A DNA stretch of 53,218 nt, taken from the NCBI RefSeq assembly GCF_900167145.1, contig NZ_FUWG01000018.1, positions 1 through 53,218 on the forward strand. Direction: 5' to 3'. Shown in pieces: positions 33,367-42,447 of the stretch. A program made the translations under genes and the position numbers. The stretch comes from Treponema porcinum (GTDB lineage: Bacteria; Spirochaetota; Spirochaetia; Treponematales; Treponemataceae). The notes beneath the pieces were generated by a model. It was not told the DNA's origin and did not search any database. It saw only the letters and a list, made by a program, of their open reading frames with translations. The stretch's first letter is position 1. Every line of letters starts with the position of its first letter.

Positions 33367-36102
33367 TTATTTTAAGCGGATAACAGTTGCCGTAAGAGGA
33401 GCAAGCTCAACGAGCGCCCCTGAAATACTGACTCCAACAGGAGCCTGAATTCCATTTTTATCAGCAGCTTCGCTATCTACATATACTACACCATTATTCA
33501 AAGAAACGCCAGCATTAAATTTCAATGTTTCTGAATTTGCATTAATTAATACAAACCATCTGCTTTTTCCGTCTTTTATTACATATCCAAAGGCAAGACC
33601 GGACTCATCCTCAAGCTCAAGTTCGCTTATATTCTTTGAAACCTTCTTTGCATTCCCCAGACGGAACGCATCAAACTCTTTTCTTATATCAATAAGCCCC
33701 TTCGTGTAGTCAAGAAGCCCCTGATAGTCCTCATCAAGCGTCCAGACAATCTGATTTATATTATCAGAAGAGTCATAGCTGTTGCGCACGAAGTTTCCAA
33801 TTGTTTCATTTTTTGCTCCCTTCACATTCGGCTTTGTCCTTCCGCGTTCCTGTCCTGCATGAAGGAAAGCAATTCCCTGTGAAGTAAGTTCTATAAAGTT
33901 TCCGAGTTTCAGACGGCTGATAATTTCTTTCCTGTCTTTTTTCTCGTCAAGGTGAAGGTTATGAACAATTCCGTCGTGCAGCGTAAGTCCGTCATGACAG
34001 ACAAGATAATTCAGATTGTCGCCAGGCTGGTCTGCACGATAGTTCGACATAGGACTTCCTGTTACATTTCTGAAAAAGCGGGTATTGTCCGTATATTTTT
34101 TTGTAATAAGTCCGCGTCCAGTTTCATTAAAACCGCCGGCCTTAATCAAATCGCGGAATTCATCGTTAAAAACGGCAACTTTATCAGTTTTAAGCATATA
34201 GTTCTGGTCAAGTCCTACAGTTCCCGGCGCTCCATTGTACATTTTCCAGCCTTCGCCCTCAAAAAGCGTACTTGCATTAAGTTTTACACACGCAGCATAG
34301 GAATCAAGGACAGAAGAAGCCTCCATCAGTCCCATAAGGTCAAATCGGAAGCCGTCCGCCATATAGTTTTTCACCCAATGAGAAGTTGAATCGACAACAA
34401 GACGCTTCATCATCGTACGCTCGGTAGCAGTGTCGTTTCCGCATCCGGAATTAGACTTGAACCTGCCCCTTTCGTCAAGGCGGAAATAATAACCCGGAAC
34501 GATGTCATCAAGGAACTGAGTTCCTGCCATGTGATTGTACACAACGTCAAGAAGTACGCCGAGTCCGGCTTTGTGACATTCATCAATCAGCGCACGAAGC
34601 TCACGAATGCGGCAGTACGGATCTTCCGCATCTGTTGCATACCAGCCTTCCGGCGTAAAATAATTGTGCGGATCGTAGCCCCAGTTGTAGTTATTACCGC
34701 TTACAGTACCGGAAGATTCATAAGATTTGTCAGTTTCGTCATTGAAGTAGAAATTAAGCACAGGCATAAGCTGAACGTGCGTAATTCCAAGCTGCTTTAA
34801 ATACGGAATTTTTTCTATGAACGCCGTATACGTTCCCGGCATGGAAGAAACTCCTGAATCAGGACTTACAGTAAAATCACGTACGGAAACTTCATAAATA
34901 ACAGCATCCTCGCGCTTTGTAAGATTTACGTAAGAAGATTCCTGAACGCCGGCTTTATGGCTTTTCAAATCAACAACGGCAGCACGACCGGCACCGCCCT
35001 TTCCGCGGTTTGCACTCATAGAACGAGCATACGGGTCAAGTACCGTAACTGTTCCCTTTGAATTTTGAAGAGTATAGTCGTAGAAATAGCCGTCCGGATT
35101 TTCTTTGTCAAAAACAGCTGACCACACGCCGGTTTTATCATTGAATGACATTGAAACGGTAAAATCAGGCGAAGCGGCGTCTGCCTTTCTGTAAAGATTA
35201 AGAACAGCAGATGATGACGTAGGTGCCCACAACTTAAATGAAGCAGAAGTTCCGTCAAATTCACATCCAAGAACTGTATCCGCCGATGGAATTTTAGATT
35301 CTGCAATGCGGACGGCAAGTTTTGACGAATTAACCGCCGCATCACCTAAGAACGCACTGTTTTTCAGTATAAGAGAATCTGCTATGTCAGCAGGTTCTGA
35401 AAGAACGATAGTAACGTCCGCAGTCATATTGGCAGCAAGGTTTTTAGGCTGATTAGTGTTGTACACTTTTGAAATTGCGTATTCCTTTCCGCCTTCCGTT
35501 ACGACAGAAAAACCAGATGAACCGCCGTCAGTATCAAGTCCGTACCTGCCGGAAAGCACGGCACGAATTTCCGTAAGGGAAGAAAGTTCTGCCGATTTTA
35601 CAGACGGCCTGTAGTCAGCAACAGCATAAGTTGTCTGGTCGTTTGAAAAAATTACAGCTTTTTTTGAAACGGAAGAATTCCAGATTCTGTCATCGGGACA
35701 GTCCTTTACCCATTCGTCTTTCTGGCGGACGATAAGCCCGACAGTTCCTTCCGAAGAAAAGATTTTTTCTCCGCCGGTAGAAGAACCGTCCGTCTTAAAG
35801 CGCATATAGCCGATTCCATCCTGAACCGACCAGTTCTGGGTATAGTTCCAGTTTGCACCGCCGTCGCCGCCAGGTACAGCCCACATCCAGAGCGCCCATT
35901 TTTCGTAATTCTTATCCGGGCGGACATAATAGACAACAAATTCGTCATCAGACGGATTAAGCTTTGCATCAAGGGCAAGAACGTCTTTCATTCCTGCCGG
36001 TGATGCATTGTCAAAAGAACCGGGAACGCCGGAATCAGATGCAGACAAAGCAAATGCCGCAAAAAGAGCGGCTGCAGAACACAATAATTTTCTAAAGTTC
36101 AT
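33367..36102 (-). CDS. pulA: Secreted type I pullulanase (GH13)
   Basis: The 911-residue enzyme has a signal peptide (LLCSAAALFAAFALSAS), an N-terminal CBM41-like starch-binding domain (about residues 45-150, with VVYYVRPDKNYEKWALWMWA and IGYMRFKT), a linker and CBM48-like region (about 285-370) and a GH13 barrel. The pullulanase signature YNWGYDPHNY is present, with DVVYNHMAG, DGFRFDLMGLM (nucleophile Asp), LFEGEGW (acid/base Glu) and VCHDGLTLHD. A C-terminal beta domain ends in TATVIRLK. It cleaves alpha-1,6 branches of pullulan, amylopectin or limit dextrins, feeding linear maltodextrins to MalEFG encoded downstream. It is the first gene of the pulA-malEFG operon. No lipobox is seen. Confidence 0.95.
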   Translation of the reverse strand: MNFRKLLCSAAALFAAFALSASDSGVPGSFDNASPAGMKDVLALDAKLNPSDDEFVVYYVRPDKNYEKWALWMWAVPGGDGGANWNYTQNWSVQDGIGYMRFKTDGSSTGGEKIFSSEGTVGLIVRQKDEWVKDCPDDRIWNSSVSKKAVIFSNDQTTYAVADYRPSVKSAELSSLTEIRAVLSGRYGLDTDGGSSGFSVVTEGGKEYAISKVYNTNQPKNLAANMTADVTIVLSEPADIADSLILKNSAFLGDAAVNSSKLAVRIAESKIPSADTVLGCEFDGTSASFKLWAPTSSSAVLNLYRKADAASPDFTVSMSFNDKTGVWSAVFDKENPDGYFYDYTLQNSKGTVTVLDPYARSMSANRGKGGAGRAAVVDLKSHKAGVQESSYVNLTKREDAVIYEVSVRDFTVSPDSGVSSMPGTYTAFIEKIPYLKQLGITHVQLMPVLNFYFNDETDKSYESSGTVSGNNYNWGYDPHNYFTPEGWYATDAEDPYCRIRELRALIDECHKAGLGVLLDVVYNHMAGTQFLDDIVPGYYFRLDERGRFKSNSGCGNDTATERTMMKRLVVDSTSHWVKNYMADGFRFDLMGLMEASSVLDSYAACVKLNASTLFEGEGWKMYNGAPGTVGLDQNYMLKTDKVAVFNDEFRDLIKAGGFNETGRGLITKKYTDNTRFFRNVTGSPMSNYRADQPGDNLNYLVCHDGLTLHDGIVHNLHLDEKKDRKEIISRLKLGNFIELTSQGIAFLHAGQERGRTKPNVKGAKNETIGNFVRNSYDSSDNINQIVWTLDEDYQGLLDYTKGLIDIRKEFDAFRLGNAKKVSKNISELELEDESGLAFGYVIKDGKSRWFVLINANSETLKFNAGVSLNNGVVYVDSEAADKNGIQAPVGVSISGALVELAPLTATVIRLK

Positions 36103-36136
36103 TTTATCCTCATTTTTTATAAACAGTGATATTATA

Positions 36137-36167
36137 AATATGCTAAACCATAATTTTTATAAGTCAA
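36137..36167 (-). promoter_or_regulatory. Probable promoter of the pulA-malEFG operon
   Basis: A near-consensus minus-strand TTGACT (36162-36167) is followed at 18-19 bp by GCATAT or CATATT (36137-36143); a TATAAT lies further down at 36131-36136. The long spacer to TATAAT suggests either a weak -10 or activator-dependent use. GAGG precedes the ATG at 36102. Confidence 0.5.
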
Positions 36168-36204
36168 CAGTTTTTTTTTCAAGGAGTTTTTCCGGAAAGC
36201 CTTT

Positions 36205-37194
36205 TCAAGGAAACAAAATCGTCCTGTCCGCAGGAACTTCAGAAAAATATAAACGGAGTGCCTCTGCCGTTTCCGAAGGACTTTTCGCGTTCATAAGTTT
36301 TGTTCCGGCATAATGCGCAAACGAAAAATTCTGCGAATAATATGCAAAAAAACGCTGAAGGCGCGTACGCCAGAATTCCGGCGGCTGATAGCGCTGAACG
36401 TCCTCAATGAACGAAAGCGCTGCTTCTTCCAAATCAACGGTTTTTCCGCCGGTAAGTCGTCCGCGCAGTTCCGCAAAAATCCACGGTTTCTGAACTGCGG
36501 CGCGTCCTATCATAACGCCCGTACAGTCAGGACACAGCGCCGTCACCCTTTCAAAAGACTGGCGGTCAGATACATCGCCGTTTACGACAACGCCGGCTTT
36601 TCCGATGCATTTCAATGCGGCTTTTTCCGCATACTCATAGCGCGGCTTTTCCCGGTATTTTTCCTTTCGCGTACGGGGATGAACTGCAATCTGTTCAACG
36701 CCGCAGGAAACAAGAAGTTCTATAAAGGAAAAAAAACTTTCGTCCGTAAAAGAATCGTCTCCAAGCCGGCATTTTACGCTTAGCCGCCTGTGTATTCCTG
36801 ATTCAGCTTCGTAACGGACAAGAACGTTTTTTACGCCGCACACAAGTTCTTGAATTTCCGAAACAGGTTTCATCATCCATGCAATTCCGGCACCGCTTCT
36901 GAAAATTTCAGGCGCACAGCAGCCCATATTAAGGTCAATGCCGATTCCAGGAAGACGGCACAAAAGTGCTGCGGCATCAATCAGCGGCGAAGCAGCTTTT
37001 CCTGTAAGCTGCCATACGATTTTTTCAGGAACAGGCGCAGGGTCGGTGTAATATTTTTCAAACTGACCGTTATTTAAAAGAGACGGAGCATTTATCATCT
37101 CTGTATAATATTCATCACACCCGCCGAATTTTTCAATCATAATCCTGAAGGCCGGATGACAAAGCGTAGCCATAGGAGCACATATTAGTTTCAT
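36205..37194 (-). CDS. tRNA-dihydrouridine synthase (Dus family)
   Basis: This is a 329-residue FMN-dependent TIM-barrel enzyme that reduces uridine to dihydrouridine in tRNA. Motifs include LICAPMATLCHPAFR at the N-terminus, WQLTGK, the active-site region DLNMGCCAPE (usual form NxGCP, here with a cysteine pair), LSVKCRLGDD, AVHPRTRKEKYRE, VVVNGDVSD and GVMIGRAA. The catalytic cysteine is present. Which uridine is modified cannot be told. The ATG at 37194 lies 6 bases after a -10 box, so the message is probably leaderless. It is divergent from the unknown gene at 37340 and runs toward pulA on the same strand with a 102-base gap. Confidence 0.92.
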   Translation of the reverse strand: MKLICAPMATLCHPAFRIMIEKFGGCDEYYTEMINAPSLLNNGQFEKYYTDPAPVPEKIVWQLTGKAASPLIDAAALLCRLPGIGIDLNMGCCAPEIFRSGAGIAWMMKPVSEIQELVCGVKNVLVRYEAESGIHRRLSVKCRLGDDSFTDESFFSFIELLVSCGVEQIAVHPRTRKEKYREKPRYEYAEKAALKCIGKAGVVVNGDVSDRQSFERVTALCPDCTGVMIGRAAVQKPWIFAELRGRLTGGKTVDLEEAALSFIEDVQRYQPPEFWRTRLQRFFAYYSQNFSFAHYAGTKLMNAKSPSETAEALRLYFSEVPADRTILFP

Positions 37195-37200
37195 TGCATA

Positions 37201-37228
37201 AGTATATCAGATGAATCATCAGTTTCAA
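37201..37228 (-). promoter_or_regulatory. Promoter of the dus gene, predicted leaderless
   Basis: On the minus strand TTGAAA (37223-37228), a 16-bp spacer and TATACT (37201-37206) are followed after TATGCA by the ATG. No Shine-Dalgarno sequence can exist on such a transcript. Confidence 0.7.
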
Positions 37229-37303
37229 AGTCCAGTCAGACAGTCCGGTCAGACTTCTTTCACAGACTTTTATAATTCTATAATAGAAAGATGTTTTAAA
37301 AAC

Positions 37304-37332
37304 TTGTGAAAACAGCGTAAAACTGTTACAAT
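37304..37332 (+). promoter_or_regulatory. Promoter of the 37340 gene, predicted leaderless
   Basis: TTGTGA (37304-37309), a 17-bp spacer and TACAAT (37327-37332) are followed by TATGGCTATGGC. The expected start of transcription coincides with the second ATG, at 37340. Confidence 0.7.
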
Positions 37333-37339
37333 TATGGCT

Positions 37340-39250
37340 ATGGCTAAGTCTGTAAAACTTGAATCATTGCTTCGACATTACGCAACGAAGCAGGAGTCTG
37401 CCTTCGTTAATTTCAAAGATTTTTGTGATTATCTCCGCCGCTATTCTGCAAAGCATATTGAAGAACAGCCGGAACTTGTCCAGTATCTTGAAGTGCCGGA
37501 CTCCACATTGTACAAGGAGATTGAGGAACTCGTTTCAAAACACGAAGCATATATTCTTAATCAGAATACCGGAAAAGTAACAGTCGTTGTCCTTACATAT
37601 TATTCCGTCTATTTTGCAAACAGATACAAGGAAATTCTGAACAGTCCTATGGTTCCGTTTCCTTCTGTCACTGACTTGCCAAAACAGCTTCCTATGAGCG
37701 CATTTGAAAAAAGGGACGGTGCGGAGTTCATTCCGTATCTTCTTTCTGAGCAGGACGTAAAGTCACCGCTTCTTTACTGCCTTATGCTGCCAAAAGACGT
37801 TCCGGCAATCCTGTATCCGGCGTGCGTGCCTGTAATTTTTCTTGTGCGGTGCGCAATGGCAAAAATGCGTCACATTCTAAAAAAAGACGAATATCACGAC
37901 TACTTCCTGAAAAAACTCAGGAATTCCAATCCGAACAAGGAAATTGGAGCAAGGAACTTTTTTTCAAGATTTCTTCAGCATCCGGACAACACAGACCAGA
38001 CTTTTGACGGCGACACGGATTCTTTCTATTTCTGGAACCAGCTGTGCTACTTTATCCGGCAGGACTTTGAAAAAGTAAAGGACAGGACGATTGAAGACAC
38101 GAACATCCTTCAGGCAATTTCAATCGCAGAAATATGGCTTATGTTCCTTAAGGACAAAGAAAATGCAGCCCAAAAAAAACAGGAAGCACTTAATGAACTT
38201 GAAGCGTGCCTTGCAAAACCACCGTATTTTTTTGAAATGGACTCAATCCTTAAATTCAGGGATTCAAAAGGTGCTCTTCTGTACGGGCAGTTCAGCGAAG
38301 AAGACTTAAAGGCAAGCCTTCAGCAGCTTACTTCTGAAACAGAAAACAATGACCTTCCTAAACTTCTCGTATTCAAAATCGAGTCGGGAAAACGGTATTT
38401 CATCTACAAGTCAAAAGTCCTTCCGCTTATCGTACGGCTTGCAAATGAAGCGCACAATACTATAGAAAAACATCTTACGGACAAATGGTATGCAGTCCTT
38501 TCAAATTACGGAAAACTCCCTGAAATGAAAGAAGACAAGGCATTTGAACTTGAACTTCATAAATGCGTGCAGGAATTTTCGCCGGTACTACATACGCTTT
38601 TGACGGCGAATTTTCTACCTGTCCTGAATTTTGAACTGAACAACAGCCCGGAAGGAAACAACTTCAACATCTTCACCGGAAACAAACTTCTTCCGTACAG
38701 CGAACTTCTTATGCTCAAGAACACTTCCATTCTTGCTCGTGCGCGGATGATGCTGCCGTTCTGGTATACAATTCCTATCATCTCCTGGATTGCAGGGCTT
38801 TTCCTTAAGAAAAAACAGCCTGTAGCGCGGAAACAGTCTGCCGCCCCGGAACTTACAAGCGATGACATTCCGGACGATACGCCGCAGAAGCGTACGGGAA
38901 AAACCGGGTCTAAAAAAGAAATTCTTGCGGCAACGGCAAAGGAAATTAGCGAACAGCTCATTCCTTCCGGTTCTACGATCGACCGCGAACTTGATTCCTA
39001 CCACAATATATGGAACAAAATGATTACAAATGAAGCGCGCACACAGCTGACGGAAGACGTAAATGCACTTATCCGCGACTATATGCGCAAAGTCATAAAG
39101 ACAATCTCAACAAGTACGTTCAACCTTGAACGCGTACAGAGTCTTGCATCAACGCTTGTAAAAACTCCGAACATGCAGAAAATCAAGGAAGAAGATGCGC
39201 TTTATATGTACACGCAGCTTTACATCCTGCGCCTTGTAAGTAACGGCTAG
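37340..39250 (+). CDS. Large protein of unknown function, treponemal type
   Basis: The 636-residue product (MAKSVKLESLLRHYATKQES) has no domain I recognise. It is mostly helical and mixed-charge, with several Trp/Tyr/Phe-rich segments (TDSFYFWNQLCYFIRQ). One hydrophobic stretch near residues 470-490 (LPFWYTIPIISWIAGLFLKKK) could be a membrane anchor or buried helix. A Lys/Thr/Pro-rich linker follows (about 490-535), then a helical C-terminus beginning with a Ser/Thr/Arg segment. No signal peptide is present. The ATG at 37340 is preferred over 37334 because of the promoter. It lies upstream of ssb, but the 194-base gap has its own inverted repeats, so cotranscription is uncertain. Confidence 0.8.
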   Translation: MAKSVKLESLLRHYATKQESAFVNFKDFCDYLRRYSAKHIEEQPELVQYLEVPDSTLYKEIEELVSKHEAYILNQNTGKVTVVVLTYYSVYFANRYKEILNSPMVPFPSVTDLPKQLPMSAFEKRDGAEFIPYLLSEQDVKSPLLYCLMLPKDVPAILYPACVPVIFLVRCAMAKMRHILKKDEYHDYFLKKLRNSNPNKEIGARNFFSRFLQHPDNTDQTFDGDTDSFYFWNQLCYFIRQDFEKVKDRTIEDTNILQAISIAEIWLMFLKDKENAAQKKQEALNELEACLAKPPYFFEMDSILKFRDSKGALLYGQFSEEDLKASLQQLTSETENNDLPKLLVFKIESGKRYFIYKSKVLPLIVRLANEAHNTIEKHLTDKWYAVLSNYGKLPEMKEDKAFELELHKCVQEFSPVLHTLLTANFLPVLNFELNNSPEGNNFNIFTGNKLLPYSELLMLKNTSILARARMMLPFWYTIPIISWIAGLFLKKKQPVARKQSAAPELTSDDIPDDTPQKRTGKTGSKKEILAATAKEISEQLIPSGSTIDRELDSYHNIWNKMITNEARTQLTEDVNALIRDYMRKVIKTISTSTFNLERVQSLASTLVKTPNMQKIKEEDALYMYTQLYILRLVSNG

Positions 39251-39369
39251 TTATACACAGCATTAAAAAAAAATGAAAATTCTCAAAAAAATTAATTTTT
39301 TACGTGCATTTTTTGCCTTTTTTTCAACTTCAATTCGATTATAAGGTAGCGGCAAAAAATGCTGCAACA

Positions 39370-39421
39370 CTTTATTCCGGCCGGATAAAGTTCGTTCTTA
39401 GCACATAATTTCAAGAACGAA
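39370..39421 (+). promoter_or_regulatory. Two consecutive inverted repeats upstream of ssb
   Basis: CTTTATTCCGG/CCGGATAAAG (39370-39390) is an almost perfect palindrome with one extra T. TTCGTTCTT (39391-39399) and AAGAACGAA (39413-39421) form a perfect 9-bp repeat around 13 bases. They occupy the leader just before the GAGG box of ssb and could be operators or mRNA hairpins. The rest of the 39251-39444 gap is A/T-rich, with a possible -10 near 39340. Confidence 0.5.
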
Positions 39422-39444
39422 AATCTGTTTTTTGAGGTATTTTT

Positions 39445-39915
39445 ATGAACCAGCTTAATTCATTGATTATTGAAGGAAATGTAACCCGCTCACCAGTATT
39501 CCGAGAACCTGCAGAAGGATTTAAAGTCTGTACAATTCCGCTTGCAGTAAACCGCTTTTACAAAAATGCAAAAGGCGAAGGTGTAAACGAAGTTTCTTAC
39601 TTTGACGTAGAAACTTACGGAAAAATGGCAGAAGTATGCATGAAAAACTGTGACAAGGGAAGAGGACTGCGTGTTGTAGGAAGGCTTAAGCAGAACAGGT
39701 GGAAATCTGCCGACGGAAAGACAAGCAGCAGAATTTCAATTATTGCAGAACATATTGAGTTTAAAAAACGCGTTACAAAAAGCGAAGACAGCGAAACTGA
39801 TTTAAACGCAATAGCCGAAGCAAACTGCGCTTCCGTAGAGGACGAAATAGTACTTGAAACGCAGACTGACCTTGAAACGGAGGAGCAGTTTGAAGAAGAA
39901 GCAGCTGTTTTCTAG
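39445..39915 (+). CDS. ssb: Single-stranded DNA-binding protein
   Basis: The 156-residue protein has an OB-fold (about residues 1-112) with NSLIIEGNVTRSPVFRE, IPLAVNRFY, EVSYFDVETYGKMAE, LRVVGRLKQNRW and SRISIIAEHIEF. An acidic C-terminal tail (DLETEEQFEEEAAVF) follows. SSB coats ssDNA in replication, repair and recombination, and its tail tip recruits partner proteins. Most bacterial tails end in DDDIPF; this one ends in AVF, still acidic and Phe-terminated. The start is supported by GAGG 9 bases upstream. The gene appears monocistronic and is not in the rpsF-ssb-rpsR arrangement. Confidence 0.93.
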   Translation: MNQLNSLIIEGNVTRSPVFREPAEGFKVCTIPLAVNRFYKNAKGEGVNEVSYFDVETYGKMAEVCMKNCDKGRGLRVVGRLKQNRWKSADGKTSSRISIIAEHIEFKKRVTKSEDSETDLNAIAEANCASVEDEIVLETQTDLETEEQFEEEAAVF

Positions 39916-39934
39916 GAGGACAAGGCTTAGGGAA

Positions 39935-40042
39935 GTGCTGATTAACACTTTGAAGCGATTACTCAGCACAGCCCGTCAAATTGCCGTAAGTCATTGACTT
40001 ACGGACAATTAGCTGCATTAAGGGTTTAAAACAACCCCTTAA
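39935..40042. terminator. Cluster of hairpins between ssb and the convergent U32 gene
   Basis: Three inverted repeats lie in about 110 bases: GTGCTGA/TCAGCAC (39935-39969), the perfect 9-bp CCGTAAGTC/GACTTACGG around ATT (39984-40004), and TTAAGGG/CCCCTTAA (40018-40042), the last overlapping the U32 stop. They probably act as terminators or 3'-end stabilisers for both genes. T-runs are short, so none is a textbook terminator. Confidence 0.55.
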
Positions 40043-42360
40043 AACGGCTTTTTCTTCTTGCCGTACGTTTTTTTTGAGGTGCGGACAGTGCCGCCGCGCC
40101 CGGAGGCCGCATTTTTCTGCGGAACGGAACGGTCTTTGCCTTTGGCAGAGGCGTCTTTCTGCATTGCAAGCCTTGCTGCGGCGGCACGCTCGTTGCTTGC
40201 CTTGAATTCTTCTATCTGCTGCGGAGAATAAAAGCCGTCCTTCCAGTTGAACCGTGAAACGTCAGGAAGAATCTGTTTTTTAAACAGCGACGACGTAATT
40301 GCCTTAATCTGCCCTTTTGAAAGCTTTGTCTTTGAAAAATCTATAAGCATTTTCTTAAAGCCGGATGCAGCAAGATTTTCGGTTTTATCAAGCAAGGAGA
40401 ACGGAAGTTCCGGCATAACGAACGAGCCGTCGTCAGAGGAAACGACCTTGAATTCTTCGTTTTCTTTGTCTGAAAAATACGTAAATCCGTATTCTTTAGG
40501 AAGCTTAAAGCGGATTCTGAACAGTGCCGGATAGGCAAAAACAGGAACGAGTACGCGCTGGCGGACTTCCGGATCAAAAGTTGCTTCAAGATTGCGCCGT
40601 GAATTCTCATAAGGCATAACAAAAGCGCCGATATTCTGGTTTTCAAGCCAGGAAACTGCCCAGCGGTTAAACGTATACAGATAAGGACCTGCAATAACGT
40701 TCACTTTCTTTCCTTTTAACATTTGTATGTGCGCAATATTATTCACGACAAAATTGCACCATCCGTTTTCTATAAGCAAATCAAGTTCTGTCTTAAGCTG
40801 ATTTTCTGTTGCCGCCGGGCAGAACGGGTCAAGGGAAATGAAAACTGTCTTTTTGCTGAACGGCAGCACCGTCCTTGAATGAAGAAAGTCATCCTTTGTG
40901 TCGCTGTTATATTCAATGATAATGCGCACTGGATGAAGCGCCTGTGCAAGAAATACATCAGCAATAGAAGAAACCTGAACATAAATTCCGTCAGGAAAAT
41001 AAGAAAGTTCCTTCTTTTCTACTGGTGTCAAGTCAAGGACAGGAAGAAGCTCATCGCCCGGCTGACGACGGAATTTTCCTAAATCAGGCGGAAGAACGCG
41101 CGCATAACGTTTAGACATTGATTTTATCTGAAGAAGATATACGCTGTCTCCGATTCCGAACGATTTTGGAACGTCAATCCATCGCGAGCCGTCATCTTCA
41201 ACCTCTACACTCCGCACTTTGTGGCTTTTACGTCCGTCATCATTTTTGGAATGAACGCGGATGGAGTCACCCGGATCAGGGTCGTAAGAACCGCCGGACA
41301 GCTGTGCCATCTGTATATAATAGTCACGCGGATCTGCACCTTCAGGAATGTTCCTGTTGATTTCTTCGATAAGTCCGTCCGGCGCTTTTCTGACTTTTGC
41401 AATTTTTCCAAGATAAATGCCGGTTCCGCCCGCCTGATTAGGATTTAAGATTTTTGCGCCGGCATTGTTTACGCCTTCGCCGATTTCCTTAAATCCGTAC
41501 CAGTAATCAGTCTTTGATCGGGCAAAATCTGAAGCAAGCATACGCTTTCCTGCAGCAATCGCGCCTTTTTTGTCCTCTTTCCAGTGATCCATAACGTAAC
41601 GGTATGCTGCAACAACGCTTCCAACGTATTCGGCACTTTTCATACGTCCTTCAATCTTAAAGGAATCAACGCCGATTTCCATTAAGTCCGGTATATGGTC
41701 AATCAGCTGCATATCGCACGGAGAAAAATAGTACCCCTGCTCTACTCCCTCAGGATATTCTGCCGTGTAGAAACGGCGGCACGCCTGAGTACACATACCG
41801 CGGTTTGCAGACTTTCCGCCCAGAAAACTGGAAAAAAGGCACAGACCGGACTCACTTACACACAGCGCACCATGGACGAACATTTCAATCTCGGCATTAG
41901 TTCCCTGCTTTATCTGCTTGATTTCCTCAAGACCAAGCTCGCGTGCAAGAACAACGCGCTTCAAGCCTTCCTTTGAAAGAAAGTTAGCCGCAGCTGCGCT
42001 TTCAACATTCATTTGCGTTGATGCGTGAAGTTCCATATTCGGAAAAAACTGCTGGCACATTCTGATGACAGCAAAATCCTGCACGATAAGACCGTCCGGC
42101 CCGATTTTATCAAGATAAGAAAGCAGACGGTAAAGACGTTCGGTTTCACGCTCTTCACAGACTGTATTCAGAGTGACGTATATTTTTTTCCCCTGACGGT
42201 GAACGGCCTGAACGGCAGCTTCAAACTGATTCCAGGCAAAATTAGACGTGCGAAGGCGCGCATTAAAACTTTTCAAGCCAAGATAGACTGCATCCGCGCC
42301 TTCACCGATTGCAGCATCAAGAGATTCGATATTTCCCGCAGGAGCTAATAATTCAGACAT
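40039..42360 (-). CDS. Peptidase U32-family protein (RlhA/TrhP-like)
   Basis: The 773-residue protein starts MSELLAPAGNIESLDAAIGE, the hallmark N-terminus of the U32 family, with ADAVYLGL, ELHASTQMNV, a cysteine cluster (GMCTQACRR) and FKIEGRMKSAEYV. E. coli RlhA and TrhP of this family act in RNA hydroxylation rather than proteolysis, so an RNA-modification role is most likely. The N-terminal ~300 residues form the conserved core; the long C-terminal part resembles the extended DUF3656-type members. The last 40 residues are very basic (KKTYGKKKKPF), suggesting RNA binding. The start at 42360 is preferred over 42372 for its family N-terminus and the position of the -10. Confidence 0.88.
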   Translation of the reverse strand: MSELLAPAGNIESLDAAIGEGADAVYLGLKSFNARLRTSNFAWNQFEAAVQAVHRQGKKIYVTLNTVCEERETERLYRLLSYLDKIGPDGLIVQDFAVIRMCQQFFPNMELHASTQMNVESAAAANFLSKEGLKRVVLARELGLEEIKQIKQGTNAEIEMFVHGALCVSESGLCLFSSFLGGKSANRGMCTQACRRFYTAEYPEGVEQGYYFSPCDMQLIDHIPDLMEIGVDSFKIEGRMKSAEYVGSVVAAYRYVMDHWKEDKKGAIAAGKRMLASDFARSKTDYWYGFKEIGEGVNNAGAKILNPNQAGGTGIYLGKIAKVRKAPDGLIEEINRNIPEGADPRDYYIQMAQLSGGSYDPDPGDSIRVHSKNDDGRKSHKVRSVEVEDDGSRWIDVPKSFGIGDSVYLLQIKSMSKRYARVLPPDLGKFRRQPGDELLPVLDLTPVEKKELSYFPDGIYVQVSSIADVFLAQALHPVRIIIEYNSDTKDDFLHSRTVLPFSKKTVFISLDPFCPAATENQLKTELDLLIENGWCNFVVNNIAHIQMLKGKKVNVIAGPYLYTFNRWAVSWLENQNIGAFVMPYENSRRNLEATFDPEVRQRVLVPVFAYPALFRIRFKLPKEYGFTYFSDKENEEFKVVSSDDGSFVMPELPFSLLDKTENLAASGFKKMLIDFSKTKLSKGQIKAITSSLFKKQILPDVSRFNWKDGFYSPQQIEEFKASNERAAAARLAMQKDASAKGKDRSVPQKNAASGRGGTVRTSKKTYGKKKKPF

Positions 42361-42400
42361 ATAGAAAAGCATACCATAAAACAGGCAGCTTTTCTATATG
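42358..42400 (-). promoter_or_regulatory. Perfect 13-bp inverted repeat spanning the start of the U32 gene
   Basis: CATATAGAAAAGC (42358-42370) and GCTTTTCTATATG (42388-42400) are exact reverse complements 17 bases apart. The inner arm contains the start codon, and the spacer contains minus-strand TATGGT/TATGCT-type -10 sequences. It could be a dimeric operator or a hairpin over the start. Confidence 0.6.
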
Positions 42401-42447
42401 CAATCTGTATGCAGATTTCCTGCGGATAAAATGAAAAAAGATTGTTT

